From positions 1 through 64,000 of the forward strand of contig CAYJDR010000006.1 of the NCBI GenBank assembly GCA_964368965.1: a stretch of 64,000 nt of DNA, given 5' to 3'. Origin of the DNA: CAYJDR01 sp964368965 (lineage in GTDB: Bacteria; Chrysiogenota; Deferribacteres; Deferribacterales; Mucispirillaceae). This document shows, one piece after another, positions 1 to 8,000 of this stretch (the stretch's first letter is position 1; each line of letters begins with the position of its first letter). The translations under genes and the position numbers were made by a program. Under the pieces are notes generated by a model. The model saw only the letters and a program-made list of their open reading frames with translations. It did not search any database and was not told the DNA's origin.

Positions 1-92
1 ACAGAGGCACAATCATCGACGCTATCGAAGATATTAACCGTTATTTAAACTGGAATGTCGGCGAAAAAATGATGAAAAAGTTAGAAGAATAA
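1..92 (+). CDS. C-terminal end of an unidentified protein (partial)
   Basis: An open frame runs from the window edge (first full codon at base 3) to a TAA at 90-92. It gives the last 29 residues of a protein ending in NVGEKMMKKLEE. The tail is helical and lysine/glutamate rich. It is too short to assign to a family. The gene lies 56 bases upstream of dinB on the same strand, and no terminator-like hairpin is visible between them. Confidence 0.5.
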   Translation, partial: RGTIIDAIEDINRYLNWNVGEKMMKKLEE

Positions 93-148
93 CATCTGAT
101 AACTAATACGTATGGTTTATTTAAAGAGGGATATTTAAAAGGCTAATC

Positions 149-1402
149 ATGCAAAATATTGAAACTCGTGACATACTATGTATTGATATGGATGCTTTTT
201 TCGCATCTGTAGAGCAAGCATCTAACCCTAACTTACGTGGCAAAGCCATTGCCGTTATCGGTGCAAAAGAGCGTTCAGTTATCGTTACTGCATCATATGA
301 AGCACGTAAAAAAGGCGTAAAAACAGGCATGAACAGCTATCAAGCTGATAAAATTTGCCCTACACTACAATATGTTACAGCTTCAGTTGGTAAATATACA
401 ACAGTATCAAAAGGTATTGCAGAAATATTGCAAACTATCACACCAGATGTTGCTATGTACTCGATAGATGAAGCATTCATTGATATCACAGGCACAGGGC
501 TTTCTGTGAAAGAAGCAGCATATCTCATTAAAACAAAAATCAGGGAAAAATACGGCATAACATGCACAATAGGCGCTGGCAACAACCGCTTGATTGCAAA
601 ACTAGCAACTTCAATAAATAAACCTGATGGCTTTTACAGAGTCACACAAGCTGAAACTATACCGTTTATTGACTCCCACAAATTATCAGATATATGGGGA
701 GTCGGCAGAAAAACTACTGCTAAGCTTACATCACTGGGGCTATATACCCCGAAAGCAGTAAGGGAATATGGCGAAGAAAATTTGACTGCATTGTTTGGCA
801 TAAATGGTAAAATCTTACATAAGTTAGTCTCTGGTGAGAGTGAAAATACTATCCCTAAATACGATGAAGATATGAAGTCGATAGGGCATTCATTCACAGT
901 TGCTGAAAATTTGACTGATACAGAGGGTGTATATTCTTATCTATTGCAACTGGCAGAAATGGTGTCAGCACGTGCTAGAAAAAATAACTACTCTGGCAAA
1001 ACAGTTACGCTAACTGTCCGTTTTAGCGATATGAACACAGTATCATTTAGAAAAACTATTGACTTTCGTACATCTGCAACGCACCATATTTATTACATTG
1101 CGAAGTCTTTGTTTGATGCAAATTTTAAAAAGTTTGAGCCGATAAGGTTGCTTGGCATATCCATAACGTCGCTAGATCATTTGGGTGCAACTTATGCAAA
1201 CATTGAAGACATGATTGACGAAAAGCAAGTTGATAGGCAAAAGTTATACGAAGCAATGGACCAGCTCAATACAAAATTTGGCAAACGCACAGTAACTTAT
1301 GCATCTGTATTGAAGTGCAGGCGAAAAGGCTCAAGCGTGATTGCACCGTCTTGGAAGCCTGACGGTGAGCGAAGTTTCGATCTAGAAAATCCTGAAAAGT
1401 AA
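149..1402 (+). CDS. dinB: DNA polymerase IV (Y-family translesion polymerase)
   Basis: Low-fidelity DNA polymerase that copies past damaged bases. The 417-residue protein has the Y-family catalytic signatures: the DMDAFFASVE motif (Asp13, Asp15, with Phe18 at the steric-gate position) and YSIDEAF with the metal-binding Asp107-Glu108. The palm/fingers region is followed by a helix-hairpin-helix thumb (about 170-240, with DIWGVGRKT) and a little-finger domain (about 250-360). The ATG at 149 fits the usual start just before the first catalytic motif; the ribosome site is weak. It is followed after 8 bases by the immunity-like gene cluster, so co-transcription is possible. No LexA-type site is evident upstream. 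Family assignment is secure; the precise physiological class (DinB rather than UmuC) rests on length and motif spacing. Confidence 0.95.
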   Translation: MQNIETRDILCIDMDAFFASVEQASNPNLRGKAIAVIGAKERSVIVTASYEARKKGVKTGMNSYQADKICPTLQYVTASVGKYTTVSKGIAEILQTITPDVAMYSIDEAFIDITGTGLSVKEAAYLIKTKIREKYGITCTIGAGNNRLIAKLATSINKPDGFYRVTQAETIPFIDSHKLSDIWGVGRKTTAKLTSLGLYTPKAVREYGEENLTALFGINGKILHKLVSGESENTIPKYDEDMKSIGHSFTVAENLTDTEGVYSYLLQLAEMVSARARKNNYSGKTVTLTVRFSDMNTVSFRKTIDFRTSATHHIYYIAKSLFDANFKKFEPIRLLGISITSLDHLGATYANIEDMIDEKQVDRQKLYEAMDQLNTKFGKRTVTYASVLKCRRKGSSVIAPSWKPDGERSFDLENPEK

Positions 1403-1410
1403 GGTAGATT

Positions 1411-1704
1411 ATGAAAGATATGAAAGAAGAAATTAAGAAGCAACTTGACTTGTTTTTACTACATGAACTATTATGTGAAAAACATGGTGAATTACCAACG
1501 ATTATGGCTGTAACTGTCGAAGTTGATACAATAACAACTCATAATGCTGGCACTATAATCAATAAACACATCAATATCGATTTTGAAGATGGCAAGTTTT
1601 TAGAAATAAACGAAAATGATGATAACTTCCAGATAATATTATGTTTTTTTGGTTTACAAAATTGGATGATTGAAGAAAAAATGATTGTATATATTGCAGA
1701 ATAG
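1411..1704 (+). CDS. Hypothetical protein, first of the immunity-like cluster
   Basis: A 97-residue, acidic, soluble protein that I do not recognise. It begins with an amphipathic helix rich in Lys/Glu, then has predicted alternating strands (around AVTVEVDTI and INIDFEDGKFLEI) and an aromatic C-terminus with FFGLQNWM. There is no signal peptide or membrane segment. The start ATG has an AAGGT ribosome site 5 bases upstream. It lies 8 bases after dinB and 7 bases before the next gene, so it reads as part of one transcription unit. By position it may be a small antitoxin or immunity protein, but nothing in the sequence proves it. Confidence 0.6.
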   Translation: MKDMKEEIKKQLDLFLLHELLCEKHGELPTIMAVTVEVDTITTHNAGTIINKHINIDFEDGKFLEINENDDNFQIILCFFGLQNWMIEEKMIVYIAE

Positions 1705-1711
1705 GTGACAA

Positions 1712-2302
1712 ATGAGCATTGTTAAATTGTATGATAAAAACGATGAAGAGCTTTTATCATTTACTGAACTACATGACGATATTTTATACAATAAACTCAA
1801 TGAATATAAATACGTACAACTGGATTATGCTCGTTTGTATAGCGCATATGAATATTGTGGTGTTGAATCACATCAAAAAGCTGTAATTTCTGCAATGAAG
1901 CAAGTAAACAAACGTGGCAATGAACAATACTCTATTCATTTCCCTGTTATAATGACGGCAGAAAAACTTGAATTTGCTGCCTTTGTGTCTACTCCTGAGA
2001 AAACATATATAAACAGCTACGGTATCGAGAGACCAAATACAGAAACAGTTTCAAAACCTATTAAATATTGGTATGCTTTTTTATGTCCAGCAAATGGTAC
2101 ACCACCATATTCAGTAAAAGATTTTAAACGGTTCAACAATTATATATTTTCACCACAATCGAAGTTTGAAGTTTTTTCGTGGTGTGATAACTGGAGCGAT
2201 TATTTTGATAGAGGCAAAGAGTGGTGGGGAACTGGTTGTTGGTCAATATATGAATTTTCAACACAAACTTATACCGTAATTTTTGCTTCAACTACTGATT
2301 AA
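1712..2302 (+). CDS. Hypothetical protein with Trp-rich C-terminus
   Basis: A 196-residue soluble protein with no signal peptide or membrane segment. The most conserved-looking part is near the C-terminus, about 155-196, where WCDNWSDYF and EWWGTGCWSIY are followed by a hydrophobic strand ending in ASTTD. My recollection is that similar tails occur in uncharacterised proteins beside toxin-immunity genes, but I cannot name the family. It is flanked at 7 and 11 bases by its neighbours and precedes the tag gene, with AAGAGG as the ribosome site for that gene. Function unknown; an immunity-like role is suggested only by the SUKH genes downstream. Confidence 0.65.
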   Translation: MSIVKLYDKNDEELLSFTELHDDILYNKLNEYKYVQLDYARLYSAYEYCGVESHQKAVISAMKQVNKRGNEQYSIHFPVIMTAEKLEFAAFVSTPEKTYINSYGIERPNTETVSKPIKYWYAFLCPANGTPPYSVKDFKRFNNYIFSPQSKFEVFSWCDNWSDYFDRGKEWWGTGCWSIYEFSTQTYTVIFASTTD

Positions 2303-2313
2303 AAGAGGATAAC

Positions 2314-2892
2314 ATGAGTGATAAAATAAGATGTGCATGGTGTGGAGATTTAGAAATCTATCAAAACTACCACGATAATGAGTGGGGCAGACCAGAGCAC
2401 GATGATAGAAAACTTTTTGAAATGCTTATACTTGAGGGGATGCAGGCAGGGCTTTCATGGATAACTGTTCTGAAAAAACGTGATGATTTTAGGGTGGCGT
2501 TTGATAACTTCGACTACCACAAAGTTGCAAAATATGATGAATTGAAAGTTGAAGAACTAATGAATAATAAAAAAATCATCAGAAATCGTTTGAAAATCAA
2601 AGGCAGTATAATAAATGCACAACTATTTATCAAAATCATTGAAGAGCATGGCAGTTTTGATAATTTTATATGGAAATATGTTGACAACAAACCTATAATC
2701 AACCACTTTAAAAGCATGCAAGATGTGCCAGCAAGCACAGAACTGTCTGACAAAATCAGTAAAGATTTAAAAAAGATGGGTTTTAAATTTGTTGGATCTA
2801 CAATAATTTATGCGTTTATGCAAGCAACAGGTATGGTGAATGACCATTTTACTAATTGCCACGTTTATAAAGAAATGATAGGTGCAAAATAA
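2314..2892 (+). CDS. tag: DNA-3-methyladenine glycosylase I
   Basis: Excises 3-methyladenine from alkylated DNA, starting base-excision repair. The 192-residue protein matches the Tag family along its whole length: RCAWCGD then YHDNEWG near the N-terminus, LEGMQAGLSWITVL in the middle, and GFKFVGSTI with VNDHFTNCHVY at the end. The family zinc ligands are present as Cys7, His20, His178 and Cys182; Glu41 and Trp49 fall at the positions of the base-recognition residues of E. coli Tag. It has an AGAGG ribosome site and its TAA overlaps the ATG of the following SUKH gene by one base, so the two are translationally coupled. A DNA repair gene inside an immunity-like run is unusual. Confidence 0.95.
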   Translation: MSDKIRCAWCGDLEIYQNYHDNEWGRPEHDDRKLFEMLILEGMQAGLSWITVLKKRDDFRVAFDNFDYHKVAKYDELKVEELMNNKKIIRNRLKIKGSIINAQLFIKIIEEHGSFDNFIWKYVDNKPIINHFKSMQDVPASTELSDKISKDLKKMGFKFVGSTIIYAFMQATGMVNDHFTNCHVYKEMIGAK

Positions 2893-3479
2893 TGGTAATT
2901 GAAAAACTGAAAGAAATTGAACGCTTGATGTGCGAAAACTCGGAAGAATTGGACTATGACAACGTTGTAGAAGAGGGATATTATGACAAATATCTTGAAA
3001 TCAAGGGTGCAACTGATGAAGAAATTGAAGCATTTGAAAAGCACTTCAACATAATTTTGCCTGACAATCTAAAAACTATCTATAAATATAAAAACGGTAG
3101 CGGACTTATGCCGTTATTTCTACCAAATGATGAACATAAACGTCAATTTTGGTATGATTTGATACCGCTTGAAAAAATTATTGAAAAGAAAGGATATTTT
3201 CAAGCACGAGATGCTTTGCTAACAGAATTTGATGACTATTTTAGCGAAAGCGATATCGAAGATATGAAAGATGACCGCATAAAACCATATCTGTTTAACA
3301 CGAAATGGATTCCATTTGCATATGGTAGTGGTATTTACTTAATGCTTGATTTTGACCCAGCTGATAAAGGAAAAATGGGGCAGATTATATGCTACATTCA
3401 CGACCCTGATGAAATTATATATGTGGCGGAAGATATTACTCAAGTTATTGATGAAACAATAAAAAACTTAACCATATAA
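2892..3479 (+). CDS. SMI1/KNR4 (SUKH) family protein
   Basis: A 195-residue acidic protein of the SUKH superfamily. The diagnostic stretch is at about 35-75: a helix with EEIEAFEKHF, then ILPDNLKTIYKYKNGSG, the usual pattern of a LP..Y..f....NG motif. A second conserved block near the C-terminus contains WIPFAYGSGIYLMLDFDP, matching the common ending in which a strand and DxDP follow. SUKH proteins are known mainly as immunity proteins against polymorphic toxin nucleases and deaminases. No toxin gene is adjacent. It overlaps tag by one base and precedes another unknown gene after 11 bases. Family call is firm; the immunity role is inference. Confidence 0.85.
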   Translation: MVIEKLKEIERLMCENSEELDYDNVVEEGYYDKYLEIKGATDEEIEAFEKHFNIILPDNLKTIYKYKNGSGLMPLFLPNDEHKRQFWYDLIPLEKIIEKKGYFQARDALLTEFDDYFSESDIEDMKDDRIKPYLFNTKWIPFAYGSGIYLMLDFDPADKGKMGQIICYIHDPDEIIYVAEDITQVIDETIKNLTI

Positions 3480-3490
3480 TAAGTTGCTAG

Positions 3491-4195
3491 ATGTTACGAT
3501 TTTTCAAAAACTCTAAACCAAAGCCGATTAGTTGGGTTGCAATAAAGTTATACAAACAAGTGAACTATGGTGATGCAAAAATGATTGATGTCGTATCAAT
3601 CACACAATATCTTAACGATAAAATATTTAACTATGGCAATGATTTAAAAGATTGTGAGTTTAATTATAAAAAGCCTTATAAGAAAATAGATACACTTGTA
3701 AAACATATGCAGAATGCAAAAGAGGTTGTGCAAATATATCTTTCATATAAATCTGATAGTGAGATGTGCTCACCAAGTATTACTATCTGTAATATGATAT
3801 TGAATTCAAGCAAAAAAACTGAGCCTTCAGTTATAGATGTGTTTGAAGTTGAAATGGTTATACCTATTGAGCAGTATAGTGTTGATATTGCTAATGAATT
3901 TGTTAAAGAATATGGTGAAAAGTTTAGTTTTGACTTTGGATATGTTTATAAGTTTTCAGAAGATTATACATCATCAGGCTCAAAAATAAAGCATGGGCTA
4001 TTTTCATCAAGTATATCGTTTGATGAAACAACTCACGAGAAATCTAGACAATTAGCAAATGGCATATTTCTAACTGATTTTGCAATCATTTATGAAAATA
4101 TCAATTTTAAATGTAATATACAAAACATTGATAAATATAACAAAAATAATTTAACTGACTCAATAAGATATTATGAATTTAGAGATGAAAAATGA
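3491..4195 (+). CDS. Hypothetical protein in immunity-like cluster
   Basis: A 234-residue soluble protein that I do not recognise. It has a basic N-terminal stretch (LRFFKNSKPKPIS) and then alternating hydrophobic strands and helices, with FSFDFGYVYKFSEDY at about 145-160. No signal peptide or membrane helix is apparent. Its last four bases overlap the start of the next gene (ATGA), showing translational coupling. The ribosome site before the ATG at 3491 is poor. Its size and composition resemble the many small Imm-type immunity proteins, but no named family could be fixed from the sequence alone. Confidence 0.6.
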   Translation: MLRFFKNSKPKPISWVAIKLYKQVNYGDAKMIDVVSITQYLNDKIFNYGNDLKDCEFNYKKPYKKIDTLVKHMQNAKEVVQIYLSYKSDSEMCSPSITICNMILNSSKKTEPSVIDVFEVEMVIPIEQYSVDIANEFVKEYGEKFSFDFGYVYKFSEDYTSSGSKIKHGLFSSSISFDETTHEKSRQLANGIFLTDFAIIYENINFKCNIQNIDKYNKNNLTDSIRYYEFRDEK

Positions 4196-4623
4196 GTTTG
4201 ATAATAACACCAAGTAATGCAAAAAATATTGTGGTTGAACAGCTTAAATTTTTAGAATCCGAGTGGATGTTTGAGCGGCAAGAGATAGAGTTTCCATATG
4301 ATAATATGTTTACTAAACTATTTTACAAACGCAATAATTTTGGTATAGTTTTTAATTACAGCTATGTCGATAAAGGGTTGTCAATACACTTTGTAAACGA
4401 CTTTCAATCATATGCTAAGCAGTGCAGTGAGGGGACTTTGCGAAACTTTGGTGTTGATGTTGCATATCTTGTGGAAACTTTTGAGCCAGATGTAGATGTG
4501 TATGAACTGTTCGGCGGGCAAGATAGAAGCAGCGAACAACTAGGTAATGATTTACTTAATTATATAAGATATTTAAAGGAATATAAGCAATTTATTTTCA
4601 CAGTATATTGTTTAGAAGCATAG
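4192..4623 (+). CDS. Hypothetical protein in immunity-like cluster
   Basis: A 143-residue, acidic, soluble protein of unknown family. It starts with an ATG in a 4-base overlap with the upstream stop. The sequence has aromatic strands such as GIVFNYSYVDKGLSIHFVND (about 55-75), as in small alpha/beta immunity proteins, and a helical C-terminus with LLNYIRYLKEY. The next gene follows after 9 bases. It cannot be assigned a function; an immunity or antitoxin role is only suggested by its neighbours. Confidence 0.6.
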   Translation: MSLIITPSNAKNIVVEQLKFLESEWMFERQEIEFPYDNMFTKLFYKRNNFGIVFNYSYVDKGLSIHFVNDFQSYAKQCSEGTLRNFGVDVAYLVETFEPDVDVYELFGGQDRSSEQLGNDLLNYIRYLKEYKQFIFTVYCLEA

Positions 4624-4632
4624 GTATTAACA

Positions 4633-5196
4633 GTGGATATTAGTATAACAGTTTCAAAAGTTAAGGAGTTGCCATATAACACTGATGAGTGGATTTATGA
4701 GCAATCTGAATGCAAACTATATAGGCAAACATTAGGTACAAAAGGGCGTAAGCCATTGATATGTTTTGGGATTAACCCAAGCACAGCATCACCGCATGAC
4801 CTTGACCCAACTGTACGCAACGTTGAAACATTTGCAAAGATACATGGTTATGATAGCTTTATCATGTTGAATATTTATCCTATGCGTGCGACAAACCCGA
4901 ATGATATGGATAAGGAAATCAACCAAGTTGAGCATAAACTTAACCTTGATGCAATGGAGCGACTTTTTCAGCAAGGTGAGTGCGATATTTGGGCAGCATG
5001 GGGCACGTTGATTGAGAAACGTAAGTATTTGAAAACTTGCTTAAAAGATATCGTTGAACTAACAAATAAATATAATTGTAACTGGCATACCATTGGCAAA
5101 CGCTCGAAAGCTGGGCACCCACATCATCCACTATACCTAAACCATAAGAGCGCTATTGAAACTTTTGATATTACTGAGTATTTAGCAAGTTTATGA
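4633..5196 (+). CDS. DUF1643 domain protein
   Basis: A 187-residue protein that contains the DUF1643 signature: CFGINPSTASPHDLDPTVRN (about 45-64), followed by IMLNIYPMRATNP and, toward the end, AAWGTL and GHPHHPLYL. The family occurs in bacteria and phages and has no established biochemical role. The first codon is GTG at 4633; no better in-frame ATG precedes the conserved region, and a weak AGGT lies upstream. Its stop overlaps the start of the next SUKH gene by four bases. The conserved Asn-Pro-Ser and the GHPHHP run suggest an enzyme, but this is inference. Confidence 0.8.
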   Translation: MDISITVSKVKELPYNTDEWIYEQSECKLYRQTLGTKGRKPLICFGINPSTASPHDLDPTVRNVETFAKIHGYDSFIMLNIYPMRATNPNDMDKEINQVEHKLNLDAMERLFQQGECDIWAAWGTLIEKRKYLKTCLKDIVELTNKYNCNWHTIGKRSKAGHPHHPLYLNHKSAIETFDITEYLASL

Positions 5197-5963
5197 TGAT
5201 GTCAAAAGTATCATCACTAAAAGAAAAGTTAGAATATCTGAAAACATACGATAAATATTACACTATTTTTGGCTCTTGTGAGCATAAATATTTATTAAAT
5301 GAGCCATTGTCAGAAGATGAGTTATGTGAGTTTGAAGCGAAACATAACATAAAACTTCCCTCGCAATATCGTGATTTTTTAAAGTATATGGGTAACGGAG
5401 GAGCTGGGCCATGCTATGGTATATATGGGTTGAAAAGTGATGTAGATTATAGTGATTTATCTAAACTATTTTTATTGAATAATGATTTCGATATCGAAAA
5501 CTACCCAGATGAATACCCATGTGTCGTTGATGAAAATTTAGATTGTGATGAGTGCGAAAAGCAAGAAAAATGTTTAATGAATTTCAATTATGAGAGGTAC
5601 AAGCAAGGTATATTAGATATCTGCCATGCTGGTTGCGAAGGGTATGAAGCGTTAGTTATTAGTGATGAAAGTGAATCTGTATGGAGCATATGGGAGTATC
5701 ACAGCGTTAAGAAAAGAGAGAAAAATTTTTTGACATGGTATGAATATTGGCTAGATAACAGTATAAGTGAGATTAAGCCAATGGTGGACGCTGTTACTGG
5801 TAAAGAGCCTGTCGAAAATATTATGAAATTATGCGATGTCTTTTTTGACTATAATAAATATAAGTTATTAGCAAGTTTGTTAAAAGTTCCAAATTACCAA
5901 GTGTTAACAGATGAGCAGAAAGAGCAAATTATTCAAAAGTATATTGAATATCAGAAGTCATAA
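5193..5963 (+). CDS. SMI1/KNR4 (SUKH) family protein
   Basis: A 256-residue protein of the SUKH superfamily and the last gene of the cluster. The family core is at about 33-65, with LSEDELCEFEAKH, then IKLPSQYRDFLKYMGNGGAGP and YGIYGL. A Cys-rich insert follows (CDECEKQEKC, about 125-135), then CHAGCEGYEALVISDESESVWSIWEY split over a strand pair, typical of cell-surface or knr4-like members. Three consecutive ATG codons stand at the start, so the exact start may be 5193, 5196 or 5199; the first overlaps the DUF1643 stop. It may protect against a toxin encoded elsewhere. The C-terminal 60 residues are helical and not recognised. Confidence 0.85.
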   Translation: MMMSKVSSLKEKLEYLKTYDKYYTIFGSCEHKYLLNEPLSEDELCEFEAKHNIKLPSQYRDFLKYMGNGGAGPCYGIYGLKSDVDYSDLSKLFLLNNDFDIENYPDEYPCVVDENLDCDECEKQEKCLMNFNYERYKQGILDICHAGCEGYEALVISDESESVWSIWEYHSVKKREKNFLTWYEYWLDNSISEIKPMVDAVTGKEPVENIMKLCDVFFDYNKYKLLASLLKVPNYQVLTDEQKEQIIQKYIEYQKS

Positions 5964-5987
5964 AAAAAGCGAGCATTTAAGCTCGCT
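5962..5987 (-). terminator. Rho-independent terminator of the beta-carbonic anhydrase gene
   Basis: A perfect stem (GCGAGC at 5969-5974 with GCTCGC at 5981-5986, 6-base loop, one extra A-T pair) is followed on the minus strand by a run of seven T. It lies directly after the minus-strand carbonic anhydrase stop. On the plus strand the same hairpin can stop transcription from the SUKH cluster but lacks a T run. Confidence 0.85.
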
Positions 5988-5991
5988 ATAA

Positions 5992-6666
5992 TTATCCTAT
6001 GTGGAATATTCCATCAATTGTGTCGAAAAATGTAACTTTACCAGTCGCAATGCCATATTTAGCACCAGTTACTTGAACCTTACCTTCTTCCATATATTTT
6101 TGAACAACAGGGCTACTTTTGATTGTTTCAAGAGCGTTTAAGATGTTATAATCTTCAGCTTTTTCAACAAAGTCAGCTTCGTTATCAGTTTCAGCCCTAG
6201 CACGTGCAACTGACGGTGCAACACGATTTATGATGTGCCTGATATTGCCTTCGATCTCTTCGCCGTCGTGGTCGATAGCACTGTGGATTGCGCCGCAATT
6301 TTCATGCCCCATAACTATGATTGTATCAGCGCCAACCTCAGCAACTGCGTATTCAATGCTTGCAAGTTCAACATCGCCAATGACGTTGCCTGCCGTTCTA
6401 ATGATGAAGAAGTCACCCATGCCTGATTGAAAGATACGTTCAGGTGAAATCCTTGCATCTGAACACGTAACAAGTACTGCGTGAGGATCTTGACCATAGT
6501 GTGCCAAATATTTAACTCTATCTATATTATTTCTCTCATCATTGTGTAACACATGTGATGTGAAATATTCATTACCAAGGCGTAAACGCTCAAGTGTAGG
6601 TAAATCTAGTCCTTCATCAATATCTTGTTGTTTTACTTTTTCATCGTGTGTGCAAATAATAATCAC
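5992..6666 (-). CDS. Beta-class carbonic anhydrase
   Basis: Interconverts carbon dioxide and bicarbonate in the cytoplasm. The 224-residue protein has the beta-class zinc site: CSDARI (Cys68, with the Asp70-Arg72 dyad) and GHENCGAI (His121, Cys124). The RTAGN block follows the first motif as expected. The start is uncertain: the longest frame begins with GTG at 6666 without an upstream ribosome site, and an AAGGTG overlaps this codon, which would suit a start slightly downstream; there is no in-frame ATG before the conserved region. The gene stands alone with its own terminator. A second, gamma-class-like protein is encoded at 20418-20942. Confidence 0.92.
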   Translation of the reverse strand: MIIICTHDEKVKQQDIDEGLDLPTLERLRLGNEYFTSHVLHNDERNNIDRVKYLAHYGQDPHAVLVTCSDARISPERIFQSGMGDFFIIRTAGNVIGDVELASIEYAVAEVGADTIIVMGHENCGAIHSAIDHDGEEIEGNIRHIINRVAPSVARARAETDNEADFVEKAEDYNILNALETIKSSPVVQKYMEEGKVQVTGAKYGIATGKVTFFDTIDGIFHIG

Positions 6667-6842
6667 CTTTTAAATTAATAATATAATACAACTTATACTG
6701 ATATATTTATACTATTTTTATCGAATTTGCAATGTTTTTTAACTAGAGGAAACCTTAATTTTTAAACAAGTGGTTGATATTTATGTGATATCTAATTGAT
6801 AAATAATGGTAAATCATTTTAAAACAATATGTTGATTTTATT

Positions 6843-6874
6843 ATAAAACTCCCCAAGGTTTTATGCCTCAGGGA
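6843..6874 (-). terminator. Possible terminator of the metal permease gene
   Basis: On the minus strand an imperfect hairpin (TCCC and AGG arms pairing with CCT and GGGA across a 7-base loop, with a TG/TG mismatch) is followed by GTTTTATAA. It lies 10 bases after the permease stop. Confidence 0.5.
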
Positions 6875-6883
6875 ATAATTGAA

Positions 6884-7930
6884 CTAAAGAGCAAACTGTA
6901 ATATGTAACCAGCAGTAATTGCCATGCTGATAATAACTGTGACGAATGCAATCATCATAGGTGTTCTAAACATTGACTTTAGCAAAATCAACTCTGTAAT
7001 GCTAGCACCACCGCCACCGATGATCAAAGCCATTATTGGGCCTTGCCCCATGCCGTTTTCGACCAATGCTGCACAAATAGGGATTAATGCTTCTACGCGC
7101 ACATATAGAGGGATACCAATAACCGCTGAGATGGGTACAGCAAGCAGACTATCTCCACCAGCATATTTTGTGATTAGTTCGCTAGGTACAATTCCATAAA
7201 TAAGCGCACCGAGTGTAACACCGACCAATAAGTATGGGAAAACACTTTTAAATTGTTTTAAACCTTCGTAGAATGCAGACTTCAATTTATTTGAGAAGTT
7301 ATTGCTGATAATCTTCGGAGCGTCACAACATGGAGCCGGTTCGAGAGTAGCAACACCACAGCATGATGTTTCAACAACTGGCTCAGCACTGCAACATGAC
7401 ACTACAGGCTCAGGCGTGCAACAAGATGTTGTTGGTTCATTCTTAGGCGTATCAGTGCAACATGAACTAGCAGGCGTATTTTTACCTTCTGGGATGATGA
7501 AACGGTCAAATTTAAGCGTGCTTAAAACTATGCCCGCAACTATTGATATAATCAAAGCGACAATTGCATACACTAATGTGATTTTCAAACCAAACGTCAC
7601 AACAAATAAGCCAATAATAATAGGGTTTAGTAACGGCGACGTAAACAAGAATGTAAGCATTGGGCCAAACCCAGCATTTGCTTTAATTAATCCCCTAAGC
7701 ATTGGAATTGTTGAACATGAGCAGAACGGAGTGATTGCACCTAGCATAGCCGCTAAAAAGTAGCCACGCCCATGAGAAGCCCCAAGCATTGATTGAATTT
7801 TTTCGTTTGAAATATACTGCTGTAGTAAGCTAACACCAGCACTAATAATGATGAATAATACTGATAACTCAACTGCAAGAAAAACAAACATTTCAAGCGT
7901 TTTCATTACCATCTCTTGTGTGATATCCAT
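6884..7930 (-). CDS. ArsP/UPF0718-type permease with Cys-pair-rich loop (predicted Cu/Zn or metalloid efflux)
   Basis: A 348-residue inner-membrane permease of the COG0701/ArsP superfamily. The family signature ITPFCSCSTIP is at 66-76 (Cys70, Cys72), followed by the FTSPLLNP block near 96-103; a second half begins near 215 and repeats the fold with GIPLYVRVEALIP and GGGGASITE. Between the halves, residues 153-205 form a hydrophilic loop with five Cys-Cys pairs (157-158, 170-171, 179-180, 190-191, 201-202), each about 9-13 residues apart. I recall such loops in the SO_0444-type Cu/Zn efflux group, so copper or zinc is a likely substrate. The gene is divergent from an ArsR regulator and has a strong AAGGAGA ribosome site. 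Confidence 0.85.
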   Translation of the reverse strand: MDITQEMVMKTLEMFVFLAVELSVLFIIISAGVSLLQQYISNEKIQSMLGASHGRGYFLAAMLGAITPFCSCSTIPMLRGLIKANAGFGPMLTFLFTSPLLNPIIIGLFVVTFGLKITLVYAIVALIISIVAGIVLSTLKFDRFIIPEGKNTPASSCCTDTPKNEPTTSCCTPEPVVSCCSAEPVVETSCCGVATLEPAPCCDAPKIISNNFSNKLKSAFYEGLKQFKSVFPYLLVGVTLGALIYGIVPSELITKYAGGDSLLAVPISAVIGIPLYVRVEALIPICAALVENGMGQGPIMALIIGGGGASITELILLKSMFRTPMMIAFVTVIISMAITAGYILQFAL

Positions 7931-7950
7931 GTAAAATCTCCTTAATTTTT

Positions 7951-7974
7951 ATATTTCTAAAATAATCGAAATAT
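7951..7974. promoter_or_regulatory. Inverted repeat overlapping the permease promoter (ArsR operator candidate)
   Basis: ATATTTC at 7951-7957 is mirrored by GAAATAT at 7968-7974. The repeat covers the -10 box of the minus-strand permease promoter (TTGACA at 7981-7986 reversed, 16-base spacer, TATTTT at 7959-7964 reversed). A repressor bound here would block the permease. A matching repeat lies about 48 bases away, before arsR. Confidence 0.75.
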
Positions 7975-7986
7975 GGATAATGTCAA
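7959..7986 (-). promoter_or_regulatory. Promoter of the metal permease gene
   Basis: On the minus strand a perfect TTGACA (7986-7981) stands 16 bases before TATTTT (7964-7959). The ATG follows about 29 bases downstream with AAGGAGA as the ribosome site. Confidence 0.75.
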
Positions 7987-8000
7987 GCAAAAGTTTTCAT

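Noticed and set aside
7302..7763. 153-codon plus-strand frame opposite the metal permease
   Set aside because: It is the antisense reading of the Cys-pair loop and flanking helices; the repeated GSALQHD-like segments only mirror the loop repeats.
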